DNA of 64,000 bases, from contig CACEUX010000004.1 in assembly GCA_902562835.1 (NCBI GenBank), positions 1-64,000 on the forward strand, in the 5' to 3' direction. A program made the translations under genes and the position numbers. Below the pieces are notes generated by a model that saw nothing but the letters and a program-made list of their open reading frames with translations, was not told where the DNA came from and ran no database searches. Shown here piece after piece: positions 38,801 through 47,983 of this stretch (its first letter is position 1; every line of letters begins with the position of its first letter). This DNA is from an uncultured Fidelibacterota bacterium. GTDB lineage: Bacteria; Fidelibacterota; Marinisomatia; Marinisomatales; UBA1611.

Positions 38801-39612
38801 GAATTTCCTATCCCATCGCTATCCATTGACCATGCGACATCATAGATCAGATCAAAATCTGGTGTGTCATCACCAGAGTCACCGTCTCCACCCACAAGAT
38901 CTGCAAGCCACATTGAAAATGATACTTTATCATAGTCATATGAACCATCATTTGTTATTTCATGCAGGATGAAAACAACGTCTTCAATTAAAATCTGTTT
39001 CCATTCAAGTACTCTTACGCCGGCGAGTAATCCAGCGCCCTGACGATTCAGGTCTGTTGTATCGGGAGAATATGGATTCCCAAGAATATAGTTTTTATCA
39101 TCAGAAACTTTATAATAGATCTCTTGTTGAGCATTGAACTGATTCCTGCCAAAGAAACCGTTCCAAGATCCTGACCAGCCAGGGTCATTTATATCATCCA
39201 TCTTATCTGGCCAGCTTGAAGGCCATGAACTTGGATCATCGCTGATAGCGATCTTTTGTGAATTAGGATTTAAATAACCTGGTACCGGTTCCCAGGCCAT
39301 TGAATTACCAGACTGATCTGAGCGGAAAGGAATGGTGACTAGTGGTCTAATTTCACCTTCATCAGTCGTTACTTCGGCACCAACAGCTAAAGCAGCCAGC
39401 GCAATATACATTTGCCCTGAATTAACAGGCCATTCATATGGGATATGAGCTGGTATGCCGCCTGCTCTTCCTGATATCCCCCAATTCAATATGGATGTTC
39501 TGACTTTATTCACGTCTATATTGGTCCAGCGCCTGAAATCTGGGTTACCCCTTTCTTCAGATTGTCCCAACAATAAGGAACATAAAATCAAAACAAAGGA
39601 TGATCTTACCAT
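35887..39612 (-). CDS. Giant secreted/surface protein with DxDxDG calcium-type repeats and Fn3-like domain (TBDR partner), paralogue of 6995..10369
   Basis: 1241 aa; multiple IDNDGDGE/DDNGNGIIDE repeats; C-terminus VVPNPYYAANAFEGQ...LPQECTIRIFTISGELVRTI...GVYVYHIEAEGIGEKIGKLAIIK. Confidence 0.7.
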   Translation of the reverse strand: MVRSSFVLILCSLLLGQSEERGNPDFRRWTNIDVNKVRTSILNWGISGRAGGIPAHIPYEWPVNSGQMYIALAALAVGAEVTTDEGEIRPLVTIPFRSDQSGNSMAWEPVPGYLNPNSQKIAISDDPSSWPSSWPDKMDDINDPGWSGSWNGFFGRNQFNAQQEIYYKVSDDKNYILGNPYSPDTTDLNRQGAGLLAGVRVLEWKQILIEDVVFILHEITNDGSYDYDKVSFSMWLADLVGGDGDSGDDTPDFDLIYDVAWSMDSDGIGNSAFGSDPVGVAATSFIETPGNNVDRIDNDGDGEENGPIINDGFIMEEILGNAIDDNGNGIIDENLTHVPFGDQVGVTYADKIDNDGDGELNSPLVSQEMINGAATLWGIWPQLDDAIQDSIIHIVGLDNSDLGLPFADGIDNNADPEDPYLLEYPIGLGSDVDGPLVDSSMVLAASEDIWNRYHVPNTNIILYDVKVEDIGKPYADGIDNDGDGAIDEGIDEGIDEMIDESRDDFIDNDNDWEISDDVGINGDESGGIDAGAGDQMPTSGSGTGFPGEPNIDKTDVAESDQMGLTAVGYDPAGSIPISSDGYLWLFYMTPGSYWQPPAGGQPPGDYDLFVTSGFFPLKSGQTERIAMSVALGNDVADALRNKSVAQTTYDFDYQFAKAPDPPNVTAVSDDGMVTLYWDNVAEQSKDRYMGEITNNVDLYDFEGYKIYRSTDFEFNDAYSITDGEGNPTFLEPYIQNGVKSQWDLVNGKTGWHPIDLNGVKFYLGDDTGLQHSFVDENAVNGQRYYYAVVSYDYGGDLSNDIIPSDSPMRLRVNSLTGEIELGPNVVEVTPSPPSAGYNEAQFSGDTIQHVSGTSSGKVYYEIVDPMQIRNEHRYRISFADTILANQQGPAGYDTITTKSYFLVDITDPDQPDTLVYDDHQLKESDGAVIDGFRLSFKNIEELRFNEERSYWSRDSLWTFSFLRYATFNVVGTQLPYDYRIIFTEEQSDSTIDLCLRYLPNTTTCFPDTNYLYEGRTTNFYVERRESLTGDEAVDWVKIPIGFIDVIPSGEPDGYFNADGERESDWIVFMDYRDDENNPAPSWAFYFNLHPNDSSLVYSDALPGDTAFIIVEKPFLTEDIYEFVTVSPYIDTYKAKEDLNKIKVVPNPYYAANAFEGQNTFTSGRGPREIQFRHLPQECTIRIFTISGELVRTIRHSSPINYGTGSWDLLTKDNLTISYGVYVYHIEAEGIGEKIGKLAIIK

Positions 39613-42467
39613 GAGAATTGCAATCCTAATTGAATTTCTCTTGGCTCATCATACCAATCTGGTCGAACAAAGAAATCATCCAGTGTATTTGGTCTTAATG
39701 GTTCAAAAGGTGAAATGATCCTGGCTCTATTTTCTTCAATTGTTTCATCAGAGGTTCCTGAATCAGCATAGACATAATTCTCATTTCTTCTATCTAAAAG
39801 ATTATAAATATTGATGTAGACCTTGCCATTTAATCTGCCAATCTGAATATTCTTGAATAGTTTGGTATCGATCCTAAAAGTGCTGGATTTTCTTCTACTA
39901 TTTCTTAGTAATACATTTGAAAGGATCTCACCCTGTTGTTCATAATTTGTGATATAAGGTGTGTAGGGATAACCACTTCCGTATTGAAAGATCGTATTCA
40001 TTCCCCATCCTTTATATGCAGTTGTGATCGACCCATTTAGATTATGACTCTGGTCCCAATCAAGAGGGATAATAGAGCGAGTTGGTTCTTTTCCAGCTAG
40101 CACTGCTCCAAACTCTTCGTTTGGATTTGAGTTTGATCCTTCAGCGATCTGGAAGGTGTAATCAAATTGCCATCCAATAAAATTGCTGAATTGTTTGAAA
40201 AGAGTAATTATAAGTCCTCGAGAATTGCTATAGTCTTTATTCACATATGTATAGTATGATTTACCATCTCCTAGATCGATGGGTATACCACTGGTCACAT
40301 AGTTTCTTGCATCTCTATAAAAGCCTTTAGCTTCGATCTTTGTTCTGTATCCTATCTCTTGTCTAAGACCCAGTTCATAGCTTATAGTTGTTTCTGGTTC
40401 TAGTTCGGGATTTCCAAATATCCCGAAATTTGTACCTGTCTCAGTCAATTTATATTTAGTATTATTATATAATAGAGAAAAATCAGGCATCTTAAAGAAA
40501 TATCCATAAGCAAAATGGATCACGCCTTTATCAGATATTGGATAAGCGACAGCAAGCCTAGGACTGAGCTGTGATTTGATCGTAGTGTTCTTCCACCAGC
40601 CACGCTTGTTAATAAGGTCTGGCTGGTCATTGAACCGGTCATAGAATTCAGAATATGTATGGTCAATACTATTTCCTGAACTATCTATTTCAGTATACCA
40701 AATATCGCCCCAATCGATTTCCTCTAATTCTTCCAAGGACAAGGAGTCAAGTGCTGGGTTTCTTGGATTATTTATATATGGCTCATGAATATTATTAGGA
40801 GTTTTAGATCGTGGGTCAAATGATTCGTATCTGAGTCCTGCATTGATGATCATATCACCATATTCAATCTTGTCTTGAAAATAAACAGACCACTCTTTTG
40901 GATTAAACTCATAGTTTGATCGGTTAAAACTTCCAATATCTGGAATAATAGGGGAGAACTGTTGATCTGCTTGGGATGAATCCAACAATGCATAAGTATC
41001 AAGTTTAAGTGTGTGGAGTGTGATATCAGCTCCCACTTTTATCTGGCTATAGTTATTGATCTGATTAGTATAATCTATTTTAAACCCTTGGGTCTTGGTC
41101 TCTCTCATGAATCTGTCGGTTTCTACTCCCCAGCGGCTAAAAGTATACTGTGGAAAGTAATTCACTCCATCGCCATATTCATTTTCAATATGCTCAGGCA
41201 CCTCTCCTATAATATGAGCCCAAAAAAGACTGTCTGGTGTGATGTAGCGTTGATCCAATGGGTCTTCATAGAGATATGATTCATTCTTATGAACATATTG
41301 CGATAGGTTGATCTCAATAAATGACATGGGGGTAAATGAGTGAGATAGGCTTAGACCGGTGAATTGACCATTGTTAAAATATTTCTTTCTTCCCTCTTGG
41401 GCCATTTGACGATTATGATCATATCCCTGACTGACACCAGAATTAAATATGGTATTTAGCCTAAGTTTTGTTGAGGAAGTTATTCTAAGAGTTAATTTAT
41501 TTTGCGTAGACCAGGAATTATTCCAGTTCATAGCTCTATACTGTAAATCATTATTGTTTACAGTATCACCGTACATTGTGAATGTTTGCCTGCCATAAAG
41601 CCAGCCCTTGGAACCATTGGTTCTGGCAGAGGAATAGAAGGTCAATTTTTTTGGTATGATCGGCCCATTCAAATTGAATGAGATACTGTGATCGTTAAAA
41701 GGAGAATATGTACTAAGGTTTTTATATATAGGGTCTGCGGTTGTATGGTCGCCACTGTATGTATTTACCGAACCTTCAAATCTATCGCCGCCATCCTTTG
41801 TGACCATATTTATAACACCCGTCAGAGCCTTTCCATATTCTGCATTGAAAGTACCGCTGATAACCTGTAGTTCTTGAAGATTATCATTTTCTATCTGTAC
41901 GGAGATTCCTCCATCGTATGCATCTGTCATTGGAATACCATCAACCATATATGATATCTCACTGCTTCTTCCACCTCGCATATGCAGTCCACCTCCAGCA
42001 TCCTGTGTGATCCCCCCCTGAAGTCTTAAAACATCTTTTACTTCCGTAACAGGCATAACATCTAATTCATCTGCAGTGATCCTTGCTTCAGACTGGGTCA
42101 CATCAAATTGGATCAATTTTCTTTCTGCGGTGACCACCACCTCAGATCCTTCAATGACCGTAGTGCCTATAGATGTATTTATTCTAGTGGTTTTATCGAT
42201 GGATATTTTAACCTGTTCAATAACATATGATTCATATCCTATCATTGAGAATTTGATAGAATATTTTCCCGGTGGAATATTCAAGAGAAAATATTTTCCA
42301 GACTCATTTGATGCTGTTCCCAAATCAGTATCTAATATTATGACATTGCACCCTATCAAGGGCTCCCCCGTTTCTTTATCAGTTATTAGTCCTGTGATCT
42401 TTCCAGTGGTGCCAGCAAATAAGAATTTTGTGAAAAGGATAACCAGAAAGAGATATTTATATTTCAT
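39606..42467 (-). CDS. TonB-dependent receptor with carboxypeptidase-regulatory-like domain
   Basis: 953 aa; GKITGLITDKETGEPLIGCNVIILDTDLGTASNESGKYF; LHMRGGRSSEISYMVDGIPMTDAYDG; AEYGKALTGVINMVTKDGG. Confidence 0.9.
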   Translation of the reverse strand: MKYKYLFLVILFTKFLFAGTTGKITGLITDKETGEPLIGCNVIILDTDLGTASNESGKYFLLNIPPGKYSIKFSMIGYESYVIEQVKISIDKTTRINTSIGTTVIEGSEVVVTAERKLIQFDVTQSEARITADELDVMPVTEVKDVLRLQGGITQDAGGGLHMRGGRSSEISYMVDGIPMTDAYDGGISVQIENDNLQELQVISGTFNAEYGKALTGVINMVTKDGGDRFEGSVNTYSGDHTTADPIYKNLSTYSPFNDHSISFNLNGPIIPKKLTFYSSARTNGSKGWLYGRQTFTMYGDTVNNNDLQYRAMNWNNSWSTQNKLTLRITSSTKLRLNTIFNSGVSQGYDHNRQMAQEGRKKYFNNGQFTGLSLSHSFTPMSFIEINLSQYVHKNESYLYEDPLDQRYITPDSLFWAHIIGEVPEHIENEYGDGVNYFPQYTFSRWGVETDRFMRETKTQGFKIDYTNQINNYSQIKVGADITLHTLKLDTYALLDSSQADQQFSPIIPDIGSFNRSNYEFNPKEWSVYFQDKIEYGDMIINAGLRYESFDPRSKTPNNIHEPYINNPRNPALDSLSLEELEEIDWGDIWYTEIDSSGNSIDHTYSEFYDRFNDQPDLINKRGWWKNTTIKSQLSPRLAVAYPISDKGVIHFAYGYFFKMPDFSLLYNNTKYKLTETGTNFGIFGNPELEPETTISYELGLRQEIGYRTKIEAKGFYRDARNYVTSGIPIDLGDGKSYYTYVNKDYSNSRGLIITLFKQFSNFIGWQFDYTFQIAEGSNSNPNEEFGAVLAGKEPTRSIIPLDWDQSHNLNGSITTAYKGWGMNTIFQYGSGYPYTPYITNYEQQGEILSNVLLRNSRRKSSTFRIDTKLFKNIQIGRLNGKVYINIYNLLDRRNENYVYADSGTSDETIEENRARIISPFEPLRPNTLDDFFVRPDWYDEPREIQLGLQFSW

Positions 42468-43744
42468 TATATATTGGCGTTTATTACCATTGGAAAAGAT
42501 CTAACATTTACACTGTCGATCACAATATTATTATTAAGAGCTATTTTGTCACGGAATTGAAAATATTCTTCCTGCCAATTAACACCTGTTGGTCGTTCGG
42601 TCTTGCCCACAGTTTCTCTAAGTATAAGAGAGGTATATTCTTGTTTAAAAGTATCTCTAAAATATTTTGATCTATCAAGATTTAGATCTTTAGCATCAGC
42701 TAATATTTCATTTCGTACAAAAATACCTGATAAAATACTTTTCAGGGTTTCAGTAGACCTGATCCGTTTGAACTGTCTATCAGAAAGTTTTGAGATATTT
42801 ATCATGCAATCATCTACTGATAATTGCTTTTTATTTTTTAGTTTGAGAACCTTAGCACCACTACGTAATGCTAAATTTTCTTTACTATTACTTAGCCCCT
42901 CCAGTAGATCACTCAGACCATTTTCGTCGAATTGGATATCAAGATCTTTTAGAATATCATCTGTGAATTTTCTTAGGAATGGTAATCTCTTGTACCTCAC
43001 TGCCATTTGCTTTAGCCAATCTTTGTTTAGCTGATAATCCTCCTCTGTGAGGAGCACATCCTTTTCGCGTTCTAATACTTGGATCAAGCTAAACCCATCT
43101 CTAGTTTTGGTCGGTTCAGATATTTCACCATCAGATAGTTCATATGCAGTGATTTCAAAAGCGGGATCGAGTTCACCCATTTTATACCATCCTATATCAC
43201 CACCATTGTTTTTTAAAATAGAATCTTCAAAACATGTTTTTGCTAGATATTCCCATGAGATTCCGGAATCGATCTTGTTAGAGATATCCTGTATTGTTTC
43301 AAGGTCAGGAGCGTATAAATGACGAACATGAAGTCTGGTCTTGTAATATTTAAAAAGCTGTCTCATCTCATTATCTGTTATATGAATCCCATTGATGATC
43401 TTTCTATCATAATATTCATTCAATAATAATTGATCATGAATTTGTGCTTTTTTATGAATTATGTCTGGAGAATTATTAAATCCAGATCTATTAGCATGCT
43501 CAAGAATAATGCTTTCATCGATCATGGAATTCAAAAAAGCATAGCGATTTGATAGGTTGTCGTTCTGATGTGTCTTAGAAAGAAAGATTCTATACTTTGG
43601 CAGAAAATCATTCAATCCTATTTCAAGACCATTGACCATTGCCAGTTCCTCTTGTTTATGATCTCCACAAGACATCATGCATATGATAAAAAATATCATA
43701 AGTGTAGAATACAACGGTGTTTTATCTAATATATTCTTTTTCAT
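42467..43744 (-). CDS. Parvulin-type peptidyl-prolyl isomerase lipoprotein (SurA/PpiC-like)
   Basis: 425 aa; lipobox-like CMMSCGDH; RHLYAPDLETIQDISNKIDSGISWEYLAKT...NNGGDIGWYKMGELDPAFEITAYELSDGEISEPTKTRDGFSLIQV. Confidence 0.8.
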   Translation of the reverse strand: MKKNILDKTPLYSTLMIFFIICMMSCGDHKQEELAMVNGLEIGLNDFLPKYRIFLSKTHQNDNLSNRYAFLNSMIDESIILEHANRSGFNNSPDIIHKKAQIHDQLLLNEYYDRKIINGIHITDNEMRQLFKYYKTRLHVRHLYAPDLETIQDISNKIDSGISWEYLAKTCFEDSILKNNGGDIGWYKMGELDPAFEITAYELSDGEISEPTKTRDGFSLIQVLEREKDVLLTEEDYQLNKDWLKQMAVRYKRLPFLRKFTDDILKDLDIQFDENGLSDLLEGLSNSKENLALRSGAKVLKLKNKKQLSVDDCMINISKLSDRQFKRIRSTETLKSILSGIFVRNEILADAKDLNLDRSKYFRDTFKQEYTSLILRETVGKTERPTGVNWQEEYFQFRDKIALNNNIVIDSVNVRSFPMVINANI

Positions 43745-45591
43745 TCAATATCTAGTATCATGGCGGTCTTACCAGGAACGCGCATTGGTTTGGAAAGTTT
43801 ATAGGCTTTATTATTAATAATGTTAATTGCTCTTTCTCTTTTAAATAAAATTTCACTAAATCGTTTGAGATCAATATTCTTTGAACTTTGATTATTGTTC
43901 ATAATAACCATAACAAGATCATTTTCATATGATCTAAAATAAACATATAACCCATCTTTAACGGGATAATGTAACAGTTTGCCCTTGCCAATAGCTGAAC
44001 TTGTTTTTCGCCAATTGAGTAATGTTCTCAAAAAATTTTGAGCGTCTCTTTCTTCACGTTTTAATCCTTTCCCACTAAATGCATCAACCTTATCACTCTG
44101 CCAGCCCCCTGGGAAGTCTTTCCTTAGTTCACCATGGTCTCCTGTACTTTTCATTGCTATTTCTGTACCATAATATATTTGCGGTATACCTCTCGTAGTT
44201 AAGATAAATGACATGGCCATTTTATAAAGATCCATATCCTCATTTAGCTGAGAGAAGATCCTTTGCATATCGTGGTTATCACCAAAGATCACAAGGTTAT
44301 ACGGGTCGCCATATTGAAAATCATTTGCTAAAACTCTGTATATATCACCAATTCCGGTATTCCATCTGTCATCGCTGGTTAGACCATCATAAAGTGCTTT
44401 TTGAAGTGGGAAATCTTTCATGCTTGGAATAAAAGATATATAATCATCGAAAGGTCTACTTCCTTTCTGCCAGTAGGAGACCATTGCAGGGTTATAAAGC
44501 CACGCTTCACCAAAGAAATTAAAATTTGGATATTCTTTTGCTATCGTTTTGCTCCAATCTGTTAAAAATGCTCTATCTACATAGGGGTATGTATCTATTC
44601 TAAATCCAGAAAGATCCGCATATTCGATCCACCAAATGGATAATTGGATGAGATATTTTGCAAGGAACGGATTCGCTTGATTTAGATCTGGCATAGTTTC
44701 AACGAACCATCCACTTGTAAAAAGATCTTTTTCTGACTGCGGAGTGTGGGGGTCATATACGGTATGGTGAGTATGGTTAGTTTGAACAAACTTACCATCG
44801 TGATTGATCCAGTCAGATGATGGAAGGTCATACATCCACCAGTGTTCTGAACCGATATGGTTCAAGATAAGGTCCATTATTATTCCGACACCATTTTTTT
44901 GGGCAATTTTTGATAACGATCTATAAAGTTCATTTGAACCAAACCTTGGATCAATTTTGTAATAATCTGTAGTTGAGTATCCATGATAAGAATACCATTC
45001 CTGATCATTTTCCAATAAGGGGTTTATCCATAGCTGGGTAAATCCCATATCTTCGATATAATCCAGATGATCTATGATCCCTTGTATATCACCACCATGC
45101 CTTCCACCGTTTTTACTACGATCGACTCCTTCTTTTAAGCCGTCGATTATATCATTGTTTGGATCACCATTCGCATATCGATCTGGTGTGATCAGATAGA
45201 TCACATCGCTGGGGTCGAATCCTTTTCTTTCCATGGAGCCAGGCATCCGTTCCAGAAGATCATAATTATACTCTGATTCTACTTTGCCAGACCTTTTAAA
45301 TAATATGTCAAAACTGCCGGGGTTTGCATTGTTTAATAAAAGATCAATAAACAAATAATTTTTGTTTTCTAATCTATGAATCTTCTCTATTTCAACACCC
45401 TTATGATCTATCTCAGGGTTTAAGTCAGAGATATTTTCTCCATGTATCATTAATTGGAGTTTTTTATCTTCCATACCTATCCACCAGAAGGGAGGTTCTA
45501 CATGCTGAATATCATATGCAATGATTCTTGATGATAAACAGGCAAAGGTTATCAATGATCTTATAAAAAGGTATTGAATAAAATTGTTCAT
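43741..45591 (-). CDS. Alpha-amylase family GH13 (neopullulanase/cyclomaltodextrinase, SusA-like)
   Basis: 616 aa; GDIQGIIDHLDYIEDMGFTQLWINPLLEN, GIIMDLILNHIGSEH, GFRIDTYPYVD, FGEAWLYNP, FGDNHDMQR. Confidence 0.9.
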   Translation of the reverse strand: MNNFIQYLFIRSLITFACLSSRIIAYDIQHVEPPFWWIGMEDKKLQLMIHGENISDLNPEIDHKGVEIEKIHRLENKNYLFIDLLLNNANPGSFDILFKRSGKVESEYNYDLLERMPGSMERKGFDPSDVIYLITPDRYANGDPNNDIIDGLKEGVDRSKNGGRHGGDIQGIIDHLDYIEDMGFTQLWINPLLENDQEWYSYHGYSTTDYYKIDPRFGSNELYRSLSKIAQKNGVGIIMDLILNHIGSEHWWMYDLPSSDWINHDGKFVQTNHTHHTVYDPHTPQSEKDLFTSGWFVETMPDLNQANPFLAKYLIQLSIWWIEYADLSGFRIDTYPYVDRAFLTDWSKTIAKEYPNFNFFGEAWLYNPAMVSYWQKGSRPFDDYISFIPSMKDFPLQKALYDGLTSDDRWNTGIGDIYRVLANDFQYGDPYNLVIFGDNHDMQRIFSQLNEDMDLYKMAMSFILTTRGIPQIYYGTEIAMKSTGDHGELRKDFPGGWQSDKVDAFSGKGLKREERDAQNFLRTLLNWRKTSSAIGKGKLLHYPVKDGLYVYFRSYENDLVMVIMNNNQSSKNIDLKRFSEILFKRERAINIINNKAYKLSKPMRVPGKTAMILDIE

Positions 45592-45815
45592 TTACATCTT
45601 TTATCTATTCTTAGGTTAGATTTTACAAATTACTGGTCTTAAATGGCTATAAACAAAAAATCAACGACTATGTTTATCTCTTCATTAAATTCATTTTAAG
45701 TAATTACTATTTATTTAAAGTTAATTGATAATAAAATAGGTCTCTGCTTATCATTTTTGTTTATTTAGTTCAAATCATTGTTTTTCAAGCTCCAATAAAA
45801 AAGGAATCAAATTTC

Positions 45816-47960
45816 ATGAAAATAAAGTTTAACGATTTAATTAAGTCTCTTTTATTTATTACTGTTCTAACAATTTTTAATTCATGCAATGTAGGCAGGT
45901 TTCAAGGATTTAGCTCCCATGATGGGTCTTTAATGCTGACTGTTGAGAATCATAATGGGATGCTCACTTACTCACTTTCTAAGAATGAAAAAGTGATTAT
46001 TGAAAATTCAAGGCTTGGCATAAAAGCAGATAAATTTGATCTTTCAGATGGTCTTAAAGCTATAACCTGGGATTCAAAAGACCACGAGGGAAAGTGGACT
46101 CAGGTATGGGGTGAGCAAAAAGAGGTTGAGGATAATTATGGGGAAATGCTTGTAAGCCTCAAATCAAATAAAAATGCCTTCAAAATGAATGTCCGGTTTA
46201 GATTATTTGATGATGGGCTCGGGTTTAGATATGAGATACCTGAACAGGATGGCATCGACAGTTATAATATCCTTGATGAAATAACGGAATTTAATTTTGC
46301 TGAAGATTCTCCATCATGGTGGATACCAGCCTATGCCTACAGGCGTTATGAGTTTTTGTATGCCAACACATTGATAAGTGAGATCTCTAGAGATAAATTT
46401 TCTGAATTAGTTGAAGACCTGACAGGTCCAAGGATTGGTCCTGAGGCAGTTCATACGCCTTTTACAACCCAAAGAGAAGATGGTATAGCTATAGCTATAC
46501 ATGAGGCGAACCTTGCTAACTATTCAAGTATGACGCTTAAAGCAAATGGAACCAAGAATATGGAATGCGATCTGATGCCTTGGTCAGATGGAACTAAAGT
46601 AAAAGCAAAAGGGGCATTAAATACGCCATGGAGAACAATTATTGTTGGGGAAACAGCTGCTGATCTTCCGCTTTCGACTCTTACTCTTAATTTAAATGAA
46701 CCAAATAAATTGGAAAATACTGATTGGATCAAGCCAGGAAAGTATATTGGTCTCTGGTGGGAAATGATAGGGACAAATCAATCAACATGGGGCTCTGGAC
46801 CACATCATGGTGCACAAACTGAACGCGTAAAAGAGTACATTGATTTTGGGTCAAAGTATGGATTTGATGGAGTATTGGTCGAAGGGTGGAATACTGGCTG
46901 GGATGAGAATTGGTGTTGTACTGGAGATGGAGAGAATTTTGGATTTTATGAACCACATCCAGAATTTGATAATGAAGAAATCGCAGAATATGCATGGAAA
47001 AATGGAATACGAATTGTTGGACACCATGAGACAGGCACGCAGATCGCTAATTATGAATCACAGCTGGATAGTGCGTTTGCCTATTGTAGAAAAAACGGGA
47101 TCCGTGTGGTAAAGACCGGATATGTGAATGATGGCAGCAAGAATATCAAACGTATTGATGAAGATGGTAATGTCCAAAAAGAATGGCATCATGGTCAATA
47201 TATGGTAGAACACTTTAGAAAGGTATTAGAGACAGCTGCAAAATATGAGGTAAGTATAGTTGTGCATGAGCCTATCAAGGATACTGGACTTAGGCGTACT
47301 TATCCAAACATGGTTTCCAGAGAGGGAGCTAGGGGACAAGAGTTCAATGGGTTTATGCCTATCGATGTTCATAATAAACCAGACCATACCACAATTCTTC
47401 CTTTTACCAGGTTAATATGTGCTCCTATGGATTACACATCTGGGATTTTTGATCTTAAGGATTACCGATACAATAGCCCTGATGATAGAACCATTAATAC
47501 GAACCATCATATTCCCAGTACCATTTCAAAAGAGCTAGCTCATTATGTAGTTATATATGCCCCCATTCAAATGGCAGCCGATCTGCCAGAAAATTATAAG
47601 GGGAATCCTGCGTTTCAGTTCATATTAGATGTTCCAACTGATTGGGAAGAAACCAAAATATTGAACGGGGAGATCGGTAAGTATATAACAACAGTACGAA
47701 AAGATCGTAATAGTGATGACTGGTACCTTGGTAGCATTACAAATGAAAATGCAAGAAGGTTGGATGTCCAAATGTCATTTCTAGAATCAGGGAAAGAATA
47801 TAATGCAACGATCTATAAAGATCCTATTGACGGAGGTTGGGAGGCTAAGCCCGAAGAGGTTATCATTAGTAATGTCCAATTTAAACAGGACGATCAATAT
47901 ACAGTTGAATTACCACCTGGAGGCGGGCAGGCGATCCGATTCACTCCTAAGAGTCAGTAG
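45816..47960 (+). CDS. Glycoside hydrolase family 97 (SusB-like alpha-glucosidase)
   Basis: 714 aa; lipobox-like NSCNVG; KPGKYIGLWWEMIGTNQSTWGSGPHHGAQTERVKEYIDFGSKYGFDGVLVEGWNTGW; GGGQAIRFTPK end. Confidence 0.9.
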   Translation: MKIKFNDLIKSLLFITVLTIFNSCNVGRFQGFSSHDGSLMLTVENHNGMLTYSLSKNEKVIIENSRLGIKADKFDLSDGLKAITWDSKDHEGKWTQVWGEQKEVEDNYGEMLVSLKSNKNAFKMNVRFRLFDDGLGFRYEIPEQDGIDSYNILDEITEFNFAEDSPSWWIPAYAYRRYEFLYANTLISEISRDKFSELVEDLTGPRIGPEAVHTPFTTQREDGIAIAIHEANLANYSSMTLKANGTKNMECDLMPWSDGTKVKAKGALNTPWRTIIVGETAADLPLSTLTLNLNEPNKLENTDWIKPGKYIGLWWEMIGTNQSTWGSGPHHGAQTERVKEYIDFGSKYGFDGVLVEGWNTGWDENWCCTGDGENFGFYEPHPEFDNEEIAEYAWKNGIRIVGHHETGTQIANYESQLDSAFAYCRKNGIRVVKTGYVNDGSKNIKRIDEDGNVQKEWHHGQYMVEHFRKVLETAAKYEVSIVVHEPIKDTGLRRTYPNMVSREGARGQEFNGFMPIDVHNKPDHTTILPFTRLICAPMDYTSGIFDLKDYRYNSPDDRTINTNHHIPSTISKELAHYVVIYAPIQMAADLPENYKGNPAFQFILDVPTDWEETKILNGEIGKYITTVRKDRNSDDWYLGSITNENARRLDVQMSFLESGKEYNATIYKDPIDGGWEAKPEEVIISNVQFKQDDQYTVELPPGGGQAIRFTPKSQ

Positions 47961-47983
47961 ACAAAAAGTATTAATTGTTTCTA

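Noticed and set aside
42076-43322. Plus-strand ORFs 42076..42504, 42603..43034, 43047..43322
   Set aside because: Antisense shadows of TBDR and PPIase genes
45592-45815. 224-bp AT-rich divergent region as an RNA gene or riboswitch
   Set aside because: No convincing stem structure; probably just divergent promoters
46482-46502. 18-bp perfect palindrome GTATAGCTATAGCTATAC
   Set aside because: Lies inside the GH97 CDS (encodes ...GIAIAIHE...); probably codon-driven coincidence
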